A stretch of 64,000 nucleotides of DNA from Chitinophaga sp. Cy-1792 (GTDB lineage: Bacteria; Bacteroidota; Bacteroidia; Chitinophagales; Chitinophagaceae). The notes under the pieces were generated by a model. The model was given only the letters and a program-made list of their open reading frames with translations, did not search any database and was not told the origin of the DNA. Shown here one piece after another: positions 41,628 to 49,387 of the stretch. The translations under genes were made by a program, and so were the position numbers. Location of the stretch: assembly GCF_011752935.1 (NCBI RefSeq), contig NZ_VWWO01000001.1, positions 2,108,001 through 2,172,000 of the forward strand, in the 5' to 3' direction. How positions within the stretch are numbered: position 1 is the stretch's first letter; each line of letters starts with the position of its first letter.

Positions 41628-42962
41628 ATGAAAAGAGCATTTTACCTGTTAGCTGTGTCGTGCGGATTATTATTTTCCGGCCAACTTCACGCACAGCAAT
41701 CTAACGACCTACTGCCTTCGACAGCCACTCTGGAGGATTGTATCCGCTATGCGCTGAAACATCAGCCTGTACTGCATCAATCCGTTATTGATGAGGCGAT
41801 CACCGACAGAACAGTAAAAAGTAAGCTGGCCGACTGGTACCCACAGGTATCTGTAGATGCAAACCTGCAGCACTACCTGGAATTACCTACCTCCATCTTC
41901 GGTGGGAATCCTACTAAAGTAGGCGTGGCCAACAACTCTGCTGCTACCTTCACACTAAACCAGAACCTGTTTACCCGCGATCTCCTGCTCGCCAGCAAAA
42001 CAGCAAAGGAAGTGCGTACCCAAAGCCAGCAAAATACTACCCGCAGCCAGATAGATGTGGTGTCGGACGTTAGTAAAGCCTATTATGATGTGTTGCTTAC
42101 ACAGCAACAGATCAATGTGCTCAGCGAAGATATCCTCCGCCTCGAAAGATCGCTGAAAGATGCTTATAACCAGTATCAGAGCGGTGTAGTGGATAAAACC
42201 GACTACAAAAGAGCGACGATCTCTCTCAACAACGCAAAAGCACAACAGAAAGCTGCCATGGAATTACTCAGTTCCAAACAGGCTTACCTGAAACAACTAC
42301 TCGGATATCCAACATCTTCCGCAGATATCCTCATCTCAGGCGATACCACTACCATGGTGGCTGAAGTAAACAACAGCGATACCAGTATCACCCCTGATTA
42401 TCATAACAGGATAGAATACAAATTGCTGAAAACACAGGAAAGTCTGCTGGAAGCAAACGTACGCTATAACAAATGGGGATATCTGCCTACAGTATCTGCA
42501 TTTGTTAACTATGCCTTTGCCTATCAGAACCAGGACTTCGGCAAACTCTATAATAACAATTATCCCAACTCCCTGCTGGGTTTAAAACTGAGCCTGCCTA
42601 TTTTCCAGGGAGGAAAGCGTGTACACAACATCAAAATGGCAGAGTTACAGCTGGAACGTAACAAATGGGATTTTGAATCTTTGTCCAGCGCTGTAAATAC
42701 GCAATATACACAGGCGATGGCAGCATATAGAAGTAACCTGAACGACTATATGACTTTAAAGGAAAACGTGGCGATGGCACAGGATGTATATAATCTGCTG
42801 CAGCTTCAATATAAGGAAGGCATTAAAACCTACCTCGATGTACTGATCTCTGAAACGGAACTGCGTACTGCTCAGCTGAGCTACTACAACGCGATGTACC
42901 AGGTACTGAGCAGTAAAATCGATCTGCAGAAAGCATTAGGAACCTTAACAGTAAATTATTAA
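41628..42962 (+). CDS. TolC-family outer-membrane efflux channel
   Basis: The 444-residue precursor has a signal peptide (MKRAFYLLAVSCGLLFSG to about residue 23, HAQQ) and two TolC/OEP repeats with long amphipathic helices (TLEDCIRYALKHQPVLHQS near the start, LSLPIFQGGKRVHNIKMAEL in the middle). It forms the outer-membrane trimer channel of a tripartite pump. ATG 41628 is chosen because the preceding TTG frame adds 12 unlikely residues. Its stop codon is followed directly by the adaptor gene, so it is the first gene of the pump operon. Confidence 0.92.
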   Translation: MKRAFYLLAVSCGLLFSGQLHAQQSNDLLPSTATLEDCIRYALKHQPVLHQSVIDEAITDRTVKSKLADWYPQVSVDANLQHYLELPTSIFGGNPTKVGVANNSAATFTLNQNLFTRDLLLASKTAKEVRTQSQQNTTRSQIDVVSDVSKAYYDVLLTQQQINVLSEDILRLERSLKDAYNQYQSGVVDKTDYKRATISLNNAKAQQKAAMELLSSKQAYLKQLLGYPTSSADILISGDTTTMVAEVNNSDTSITPDYHNRIEYKLLKTQESLLEANVRYNKWGYLPTVSAFVNYAFAYQNQDFGKLYNNNYPNSLLGLKLSLPIFQGGKRVHNIKMAELQLERNKWDFESLSSAVNTQYTQAMAAYRSNLNDYMTLKENVAMAQDVYNLLQLQYKEGIKTYLDVLISETELRTAQLSYYNAMYQVLSSKIDLQKALGTLTVNY

Positions 42963-42980
42963 ATGGTAACCGGAACGGAT

Positions 42981-44114
42981 ATGAAAAAAATGAATCACCT
43001 TGTCTTTTTAAGCGCTGCCGGCGTTTTAGCCTTTACTGCCTGCAAAGGCCCTGAGCAAAAAGGCGCTCCTGTAATGCCCCCTACTGCGGTGAATATTACG
43101 GAGGCAACCGTGGCACCGGCCGTTTATTATGATAAGTACCCAGCTACCGTTGTAGCACTGAACCAGGTAGAACTTCGTTCTCAGGTTGCCGGATTTATTA
43201 CCGGTATCTTCTTCCAGGAAGGAGAAGTAGTTCAGAAAGGTAAGACCCTCTATGAAATTGATCGCCGCAAATATGAAGCTGCGTACCAGCAGGCACAGGC
43301 AAGTGTGTCTAGCGCACAGGCGAACTACAACAAGGCTAAAAAAGATGACGACCGTTACAAACGCCTCGTAGAACAGGATGCGGTAGCACGTCAGATCGTT
43401 GATAACGCAGAGGCAGCCCTGGAAACCTCCCGCAGCTCACTCGCAGCTGCACAGGCTAGTCTGCTCGCTGCCCGTACGGACCTCGACTACTCGCTGATCA
43501 AAGCGCCTTTCACCGGCCGTATCGGTATTTCCCAGGTAAAACTCGGCGCACAGATCACCCCGGGATCTACCTTATTAAATACTATCTCCAGCGAAAACCC
43601 TATCGCCGTGGATTTCGTAATCCCTGAAAATGAAATCGGCCGCTACGCCGAAATGCAGGGTAAGTCGAAAGCTGGTGATACCACCTTCAGATTATCGCTC
43701 TCCGATGGTACTGCCTATAATCAGACAGGCCACCTCTTTGCGATCGATCGCGGTGTGGATAACCAGACGGCAACCATCAAAGTACGTATCCAGTTCAATA
43801 ACCCGGATAACAGACTGAAAGCAGGCATGAGCTGTGTACTGAATGTACTCAACCAGGCTTCCGGCGACAGGCTCATTATCCCTTACAAAGCCATCACCGA
43901 ACAGATGGGCGAATTCTTCGTGTTTGTAGCTAAAGACAGCATCGCAGAACAACGTAAAGTACACCTGGGCCCTAAAATGCGCGACCAGATTGTAATCATG
44001 GATGGTATACAGCAAGGCGAAAAGGTTATTACAGAAGGCTTCCAGCGCTTACGCGATGGCGGCAAGATTCAGATAGGCATCCCTGCTCCACCAGAAGCAG
44101 CAGCGAAGAAATAA
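42981..44114 (+). CDS. RND efflux periplasmic adaptor (membrane fusion protein)
   Basis: The 377-residue lipoprotein (lipobox FTAC) has the adaptor layout: barrel-sandwich/lipoyl halves (VELRSQVAGFITGIFFQEGEVVQKG as landmark, and DLDYSLIKAPFTGRIG), a helical hairpin between them (about 90-150, Ala/Gln-rich), a beta-barrel and a membrane-proximal domain. It links the inner-membrane pump to the TolC channel. The ATG at 42963 directly follows the channel gene's stop; ATG 42981 gives a cleaner lipoprotein signal and is used here, but the earlier one is possible. The pump gene follows after 24 bp. Confidence 0.92.
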   Translation: MKKMNHLVFLSAAGVLAFTACKGPEQKGAPVMPPTAVNITEATVAPAVYYDKYPATVVALNQVELRSQVAGFITGIFFQEGEVVQKGKTLYEIDRRKYEAAYQQAQASVSSAQANYNKAKKDDDRYKRLVEQDAVARQIVDNAEAALETSRSSLAAAQASLLAARTDLDYSLIKAPFTGRIGISQVKLGAQITPGSTLLNTISSENPIAVDFVIPENEIGRYAEMQGKSKAGDTTFRLSLSDGTAYNQTGHLFAIDRGVDNQTATIKVRIQFNNPDNRLKAGMSCVLNVLNQASGDRLIIPYKAITEQMGEFFVFVAKDSIAEQRKVHLGPKMRDQIVIMDGIQQGEKVITEGFQRLRDGGKIQIGIPAPPEAAAKK

Positions 44115-44138
44115 GTTCACGAGACTCAACTTTAGAAC

Positions 44139-47100
44139 ATGATTGCAGATACTTTTATTAAAAGACCGGTAACAGCGATAGTAATTTCTATCGTACTGGT
44201 ACTGGTGGGATTATTGGCGATGATGAACCTGCCGATCGGGCAGTATCCTGAAATCTCGCCCCCCACCGTACAGGTAACCGGTACCTATACCGGCGCCGAT
44301 GCACAGACTGTTGAACAGACAGTAGCCACTCCCGTGGAAGTGCAGGTAAACGGTACACCAGGAATGACTTATATCTCTACCAACAACACCAGCTCTGGTC
44401 AGATGAGTATGACCGTGAACTTTGAAGTAGGTACAGATATCAATATCGCAGCGCTGGACGTGCAGAACCGTGTAGGTATCGCACAGCCAACCCTGCCACA
44501 GGAAGTGCAACGTTTAGGTCTGACCGTTAGAAAGCGTAACCCAAGCATCCTGATGCTGGTAGCGTTATACTCACCTAAAGGCACACACGATATTACCTTC
44601 CTCGACAACTATACCAACGTATATGTAAAAGATGCGTTGCTCCGTGCAAAAGGGGTGGGTGATATCTTCACCCGTGCGGATGACTTCTCCATGCGTATCT
44701 GGCTGCAGCCTGATAAACTGGCGCAGATGGGTGTTACCGCTGATGATATCAAAGCCGCACTCCAGGAACAGAACGCGCAGATCACCGCAGGTTCCGTAGG
44801 TGCACCTCCACAGCCAACCGGACAAACATTCGAATACAATATCTTCACCCAGGGCCGTTTACAGACGCCGGAAGAATTCGGAAATATCATCGTGAAAACA
44901 CGCCCGAGCGATGGATCACTGGTATACCTGAAAGATGTAGCACGTATACAGCTGGGTAAATTCAACTATTCCGGTAATAACTTCGTAGATGGTAAACGTG
45001 CAGCTTATCTGCTCGTATACCAGGCGCCGGGTAGTAACGCGATTGAAACCGCTGCCAACGTAACCGCTGCCATGGAAGAGCTGAAGAAGTCTTTCCCTAG
45101 CGACGTAGAATACGTAGTACCTTTCGAATCCGTTTCCGTGGTGAAAGTATCCATCGAAGAGGTGGTACATACCCTCGTGGAAGCCCTGATCCTTGTGGTA
45201 TTGGTGGTATTCCTCTTCCTGCAGAGCTGGAGGGCGACTATCATCCCTATCCTGGCGATTCCGGTATCTATTATTGCTACGTTTATCTTCTTCATACCAC
45301 TCGGCTTTACCATCAACACCCTGACCCTCTTCGGTTTCGTACTGGCGATCGGTATCGTGGTGGATGATGCGATCGTGGTGGTGGAAGCGGTACAGCATAA
45401 TATGGACCATGAGAAGATGTCGCCGAAGGATGCTACCATCCAGGCGATGAAAGAAATCTCCGGGCCGGTAATTGCGATTGCACTCATTCTGGCGGCAGTA
45501 TTCGTACCAGTAGGATTTATCCCTGGTATCGTAGGTCGCCTGTATCAGCAGTTTGCGATCACTATTGCGATCTCTGTACTGATTTCTGCATTTGTGGCGC
45601 TATCGCTGACACCGGCATTATGTATGCTGATCCTGCGTCCGATGCACCTCAGCAAAGATTCCAAAGGGCTGAACAAATTCTTCTTTAAGTTTAACCGCTG
45701 GTTTGGACATACTACCAGCAGGTATTCTGTAGGGGTGAAGAAAAGTATCAAATGGTCCCGCTATGTGATGGTCATTTTGATATGCCTGTTCGTAGGTACG
45801 GTAATGTTATTCAAGTCCAAACCTTCCGGGTTTATTCCTACAGAAGATGACGGACGTATCATTATCACCTTCGACTTACCGGAATCTTCTTCCACAGAGC
45901 GCACGGTAGCAACTATGCAGAAGATGATGAAAGACATCCAGGAAACACCTGGTATCGCGCATTTCGCGGCACTGGGAGGTTTGAATGCGGTGAGCTTCGC
46001 TACCAAATCCAACAGTGGTACAATCTTCTGTCAGCTGAAACCATGGGACGAGCGTAAGCCTGATTCCCTGCATGTATTCGGACTGGTAGCCACCTTGCAG
46101 AAAAAACTGAGTAAGTATAAAGAAGCCAGTGTGGTAGTTATTCCGCCGCCGGCGATCCCTGGTCTGGGACAGACGGCAGGTTTCTCCTTTGTATTGCAAC
46201 AGCGTGGCGCCGGTGATATCAAGGCTTTTGAAGGCGTGTTACAGAAATTCATCACCGCTGTTAACCAGCGTCCGGAAATTGCGAAGGCATTCTCCTTCTT
46301 TACCGCACGTACACCTGGTTACCAGCTGGATATCGATCGTGAAAAAGCGAAGAAGATGGGTGTGAAGATCTCTGATATTGCTTCTGCATTGCAGACCTAT
46401 ATGGGTTCTGCCTATGTAAACGATTTCACGATCTATGGCCGTAACTTCCGTGTAGTAACACAGGCGGATTCTTCTTACCGTGGCGACATCAAAAACCTGA
46501 GCCAGTTATTTGTTCGTAACGCGGCTGGTAGTATGGTGCCGCTGAGCGCACTCACTTCTTACAAAGTGATTGAAAACGCGCCGGTAATCTCCCACTATAA
46601 CCTTTTCCGCTCTGCGGAGATCAACGGTAACCCTGCACCTGGCTACAGTTCCGGCGATGCGATTAATGCATTGAAGGAAGTAGCAGCGAAGGAATTACCA
46701 GCCGGTTATGGGTATGAATTCTCCGGATTGAGTAGAGAAGAGATTTTATCGGGTAGTAAAACAGTATACATCTTCATATTGTCTATTGTCTTTGTATTCC
46801 TCTTCCTGGCGGCGCTTTATGAGAGCTGGTCTGTACCGTTCTCCGTACTGCTGGCAGTACCTATTGGTGCCTTTGGTGCCATCACGGTGCTGACCTTCCT
46901 GCCTAAGCTGAGTAACAACGTATATGCGCAGATCGGTCTGATCACACTGATTGGACTTTCCGCGAAGAATGCGATCCTGATCGTAGAGTTTGCGAAAGAG
47001 CGTGTAGACAGAGGTATGGACGTGGTAACATCAGCCGTGGAAGCAGCGAAATTGCGTCTGCGTCCGATCGTGATGACCTCCATGGCCTTCCTGTTAGGTA

Positions 47101-47321
47101 TTCTGCCGCTGGTGCTGGCATCCGGCGCTGGTGCGGAAGCCCGTAAAACAATGGGTTGGACCGTATTGGGTGGTATGTTTACTGCTACCTTCCTGGCGAT
47201 CTTTATTGTACCGGTGCTGTTCGTGGTAATCACGAAACTGACCTATGGTAAAGAAAAGCTGGCTAAGATGAAAGAAAACTATCAGACAATTCCTGACCAT
47301 GATGTTCAGGGGCATAGTTGA
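44139..47321 (+). CDS. RND efflux transporter, HAE1 (AcrB/MexB) type
   Basis: The 1060-residue inner-membrane pump starts MIADTFIKRPVTAIVISIVLVLVG and has 12 membrane helices in the RND pattern (TM1, then a periplasmic loop, TM2-6, a second loop, TM8-12). The proton-relay residues are visible in TM4 (IGIVVDDAIVVVEAV, two Asp) and in TM10 (GLSAKNAILIVEFA, Lys). NLPIGQYPEISPPTVQVTG and the GTDINIAALDVQNR segment are characteristic of hydrophobe/amphiphile exporters. It should expel antibiotics, dyes or bile-like compounds by proton antiport. Third gene of the operon; a perfect terminator follows. Confidence 0.96.
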   Translation: MIADTFIKRPVTAIVISIVLVLVGLLAMMNLPIGQYPEISPPTVQVTGTYTGADAQTVEQTVATPVEVQVNGTPGMTYISTNNTSSGQMSMTVNFEVGTDINIAALDVQNRVGIAQPTLPQEVQRLGLTVRKRNPSILMLVALYSPKGTHDITFLDNYTNVYVKDALLRAKGVGDIFTRADDFSMRIWLQPDKLAQMGVTADDIKAALQEQNAQITAGSVGAPPQPTGQTFEYNIFTQGRLQTPEEFGNIIVKTRPSDGSLVYLKDVARIQLGKFNYSGNNFVDGKRAAYLLVYQAPGSNAIETAANVTAAMEELKKSFPSDVEYVVPFESVSVVKVSIEEVVHTLVEALILVVLVVFLFLQSWRATIIPILAIPVSIIATFIFFIPLGFTINTLTLFGFVLAIGIVVDDAIVVVEAVQHNMDHEKMSPKDATIQAMKEISGPVIAIALILAAVFVPVGFIPGIVGRLYQQFAITIAISVLISAFVALSLTPALCMLILRPMHLSKDSKGLNKFFFKFNRWFGHTTSRYSVGVKKSIKWSRYVMVILICLFVGTVMLFKSKPSGFIPTEDDGRIIITFDLPESSSTERTVATMQKMMKDIQETPGIAHFAALGGLNAVSFATKSNSGTIFCQLKPWDERKPDSLHVFGLVATLQKKLSKYKEASVVVIPPPAIPGLGQTAGFSFVLQQRGAGDIKAFEGVLQKFITAVNQRPEIAKAFSFFTARTPGYQLDIDREKAKKMGVKISDIASALQTYMGSAYVNDFTIYGRNFRVVTQADSSYRGDIKNLSQLFVRNAAGSMVPLSALTSYKVIENAPVISHYNLFRSAEINGNPAPGYSSGDAINALKEVAAKELPAGYGYEFSGLSREEILSGSKTVYIFILSIVFVFLFLAALYESWSVPFSVLLAVPIGAFGAITVLTFLPKLSNNVYAQIGLITLIGLSAKNAILIVEFAKERVDRGMDVVTSAVEAAKLRLRPIVMTSMAFLLGILPLVLASGAGAEARKTMGWTVLGGMFTATFLAIFIVPVLFVVITKLTYGKEKLAKMKENYQTIPDHDVQGHS

Positions 47322-47340
47322 TAATAACGGTTATATATAA

Positions 47341-47381
47341 ACGAAAACGCCGTCTCTACCAGGTAGAGACGGCGTTTTCGT
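47341..47381. terminator. Bidirectional intrinsic terminator
   Basis: A 20-bp perfect inverted repeat (47341-47360 with 47362-47381), rich in G-C in the middle and A/T at the ends, lies between the convergent efflux operon and the TPR gene. The core GTCTCTAC-CAG-GTAGAGAC belongs to the terminator family seen at 6409 and 38914. Confidence 0.92.
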
Positions 47382-47393
47382 TTATGTGGCTAT

Positions 47394-48140
47394 TTATGCT
47401 TTCAGTGTTGCCAGTTCTTTCCTGGAGAGCCATACCCATATGCGTATGGTGCGCCTGATATATCGTGGGTGCATACTGAATTCGGCTTTTGTTCTTTCGA
47501 ACTGTGCTTTTGCTTCGGTATTGCGTCCTTGTTTTCTTAGCATAATGCCATAGTGGTACATGGCTTCCAGCGAATGGTGTACCTGGATGATCCGCTGATA
47601 GGCCTGTTCGGCTTTGTCTGCCTGTGCAGTGGCTTCCAGCGCCTGGGCGTACATCAGTTCATCAGCCACATTATTCATTCTTACCCCCGGCATTTTATTC
47701 AGCTTATCGAAACTGGCAATGCTGGCTGCATATTGCTGGTTCATAAACTGGAAACGGCTGAGTTGAAGCAGGATACCCTGATCGGAAGGGTAGGAGGTAG
47801 CGCAGGACTGTGCAAGGTCAACAGCTTTATCATAGTGCTTTTGACCGGCATAGGCTTCGGCGAGTTGCATCCTGTTGGTAACGGTGTCGGATAAACGCAC
47901 CCGTTTTTCCCATTCGTTAATACGGCCGTTTGGAGATAGGAGCCGGAGCAGTTGCTGGCCGATATTACCGTTGGAGATGTCGGGCATGATCTCCATAAAA
48001 AAATAAATGGCTGCACCTATACCGGGCAGAAAGATGAGTAAATAGATGGCTTCGCGGTTGCCTGATTTTATAGCATGAACGATACAGGCTATGTTCAGCA
48101 GAATAACAAGATAATAATAATCACTCCAAAATGATAACAT
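47394..48140 (-). CDS. TPR-repeat membrane protein
   Basis: The 248-residue protein has two N-terminal membrane helices (about residues 7-23 and 28-50) and a cytosolic part with tetratricopeptide-type helical pairs (about 85-230: TNRMQLAEAYAGQKHYDKAVDLAQ, ILLQLSRFQFMNQQYAASIASFDKL, AYQRIIQVHHSLEAMYHYGIML as landmarks). A charged segment, RINEWEKRVRLSDT, links both. It probably acts as a protein-interaction scaffold. It is transcribed away from the RNA array at 48411; the two are separated by about 270 bp of AT-rich sequence. Confidence 0.8.
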   Translation of the reverse strand: MLSFWSDYYYLVILLNIACIVHAIKSGNREAIYLLIFLPGIGAAIYFFMEIMPDISNGNIGQQLLRLLSPNGRINEWEKRVRLSDTVTNRMQLAEAYAGQKHYDKAVDLAQSCATSYPSDQGILLQLSRFQFMNQQYAASIASFDKLNKMPGVRMNNVADELMYAQALEATAQADKAEQAYQRIIQVHHSLEAMYHYGIMLRKQGRNTEAKAQFERTKAEFSMHPRYIRRTIRIWVWLSRKELATLKA

Positions 48141-48372
48141 AGGTTTAAGGTCAATCAGGGGTTCTGTGGCTGATTGGCGTAAAAATAGGAAAAATTGAAA
48201 TCTTTCGGGCGAAGTTATAATTTGACTGAAATGGATGAGTTGTGTTGTTTGGGGATTAATTTTTATGAAATTTTATTTTAAATAGATGGTGTTGATAAAA
48301 CGTTTTAGTTAGGCGTCTTGACTAATTGTATTCTGATGCAAATTTTTTTCTGCATAAAAATTTTATAAAAAA

Positions 48373-48404
48373 TTTGTTGAGAATATAAAATAGATATAGT
48401 TTAG
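48373..48404 (+). promoter_or_regulatory. Predicted promoter of the tandem RNA array
   Basis: TTTG at 48373-48376 and TAGTTTAG at 48397-48404 (one mismatch to TAnnTTTG) are separated by 20 bp. The expected start, about 7 nt after the -7 box, falls at 48411, exactly where the first 106-bp repeat unit begins. This coincidence supports both the promoter and the unit boundary. It is read from sequence only. Confidence 0.6.
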
Positions 48405-48410
48405 CGATAT

Positions 48411-48517
48411 AATTATCCCCGCTATAGTCTCAGTACTATAGTTCTGCTTCTACTGGAAGTGTTAAATTGGCCCTATGGTATTCGTATTATAGGTCTGCTC
48501 CTACTGGGAGCTTTTTT
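48411..48517 (+). ncRNA. Structured RNA unit 1 (two hairpin modules plus terminator)
   Basis: Module 1: a 20-nt hairpin (48422-48441, 7-bp CTATAGT/ACTATAG stem), 4-nt spacer, and a 15-nt hairpin (48446-48460, GCTTC/GAAGT stem, loop TACTG). Module 2: a 20-nt hairpin (48473-48492, 8-bp stem with two G-U pairs and a TTCG loop), 4-nt spacer, and a 15-nt hairpin (48497-48511, GCTCC/GGAGC, loop TACTG) followed by six T (48512-48517), a short intrinsic terminator. Between modules the second stem changes U-A to C-G and G-U to G-C, which preserves pairing. I infer an RNA of about 107 nt; I know no family that matches it. It may be the antitoxin or guide/decoy partner of the NYN nuclease downstream, or an attenuator. 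Confidence 0.65.
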
Positions 48518-48624
48518 ATTATCCCCGCTATAGTCTCAGCACTATAGTTCTGCTTCTACTGGAAGTGTTACATTGACCCTATAGTCTCCATAATATAGGT
48601 CTGCTCCTACTGGGAGCGTTTTTT
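48518..48624 (+). ncRNA. Structured RNA unit 2 (tandem copy)
   Basis: A second copy displaced by 106 bp. Module 3 (hairpins 48528-48547 and 48552-48566) differs from module 1 at only a few bases, one in the loop of the first hairpin. Module 4 (hairpins 48579-48598 and 48603-48617) ends with G and six T (48619-48624). The first hairpin of module 4 keeps the closing CTATA/TATAG stem but has a large loop. The second hairpins of modules 2 and 4 are identical. No separate promoter is visible, so unit 2 would be made by read-through of unit 1's terminator. The NYN gene begins 50 bp later. Confidence 0.62.
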
Positions 48625-48674
48625 ACTTACAGACGGTTTGTTAACTTAATTCCATTGTTTGAATTTCACGAAAT

Positions 48675-49334
48675 ATGAAGAAGGTTACATTTTATGTGGA
48701 TGGTTTTAACTTCTATTATGGCTTCAGATCGCATGCAGCGGCCAATCCTGTTTGGAAAGATTATTATTGGATAGATTTCGTCAAACTATTTTCCCATTTT
48801 GTTTTTTTGCATGAAGGACAGGAACTTAATAAGGTGAAATATTTCACAGCGCCTTCTGTTCATAAGGCTAACAGAGGAAAGCAAAATGCTTTATTTGGAG
48901 CGAATATAATTCTGAATGGTGATAAATTTGAGGTAATCAATGGGCATCACTCGGAAAAATTTGTTAACTGCAAAGCCCTATGCGGAAAGGTGTTTAAAGT
49001 CCTTGAAGAAAAATGTAGTGATATAAATCTAGCCTTGCATATACTACAGGATTGTATAGATGAATCAGTGGATGTTGTTGTAATTGTTACTGCGGATAGT
49101 GATCAGCTTTCCACCATTAAGGTGCTGAAGGAAAAATTCCCGAAAGTAAAAGTCAGGTTGTATTTCCCGCCAAATAGAACATCAATGAAGCTGAAATCTA
49201 TGATCAAACCAGTGGTACACCTCGAAAATCACGAGGATAAATTCAAAAGTGCTATTATGCCTGCTGAAGTAAGAAATGAGAAAAAGAAGTATACAAGACC
49301 ATCGGATTGGAGAAAAAGATCGATGATCAGGTAA
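48675..49334 (+). CDS. NYN-domain (PIN-like) ribonuclease-type protein
   Basis: The 219-residue protein has the LabA/DUF88-like NYN fold of PIN-type metal-dependent RNases: VDGFNFYY (Asp9, Asn12), SDINLALHILQD (Asp116) and VVIVTADSDQLSTI (Asp141, Asp143), so the acidic metal-binding set looks complete. The C-terminal tail (about 198-219) is strongly basic (EKKKY, RKRSMIR), which suits RNA binding. There is no signal peptide or membrane helix. I see no separate strong promoter in the 50 bp before it; transcription by read-through from the repeat RNA is likely. It is a candidate toxin or RNA-processing enzyme. Alternatively it could be an ordinary NYN RNase with an attenuated leader. Confidence 0.83.
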   Translation: MKKVTFYVDGFNFYYGFRSHAAANPVWKDYYWIDFVKLFSHFVFLHEGQELNKVKYFTAPSVHKANRGKQNALFGANIILNGDKFEVINGHHSEKFVNCKALCGKVFKVLEEKCSDINLALHILQDCIDESVDVVVIVTADSDQLSTIKVLKEKFPKVKVRLYFPPNRTSMKLKSMIKPVVHLENHEDKFKSAIMPAEVRNEKKKYTRPSDWRKRSMIR

Positions 49335-49358
49335 ACTTCTTTTCCTTCATTACCATGT

Positions 49359-49387
49359 AGGTATCTTTATAAAGATGCCTGTTTTTT
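49359..49387 (+). terminator. Terminator after the NYN gene
   Basis: AGG-T-ATCTTT pairs with AAAGAT-G-CCT through an AT loop, followed by G and six T. It overlaps the last codons of the convergent MFS gene. Confidence 0.75.

Noticed and set aside
48411..48624. CRISPR array
   Set aside because: Only four modules, spacers are not unique, modules are palindromic hairpins throughout, and no cas gene is nearby.
48411..48624. Retron or DGR-type RNA
   Set aside because: No reverse transcriptase gene in or near the region.
48411..49334. Definite type III toxin-antitoxin system
   Set aside because: The order matches, but the nuclease is NYN rather than ToxN-like and toxicity is unknown; kept as a hypothesis only.
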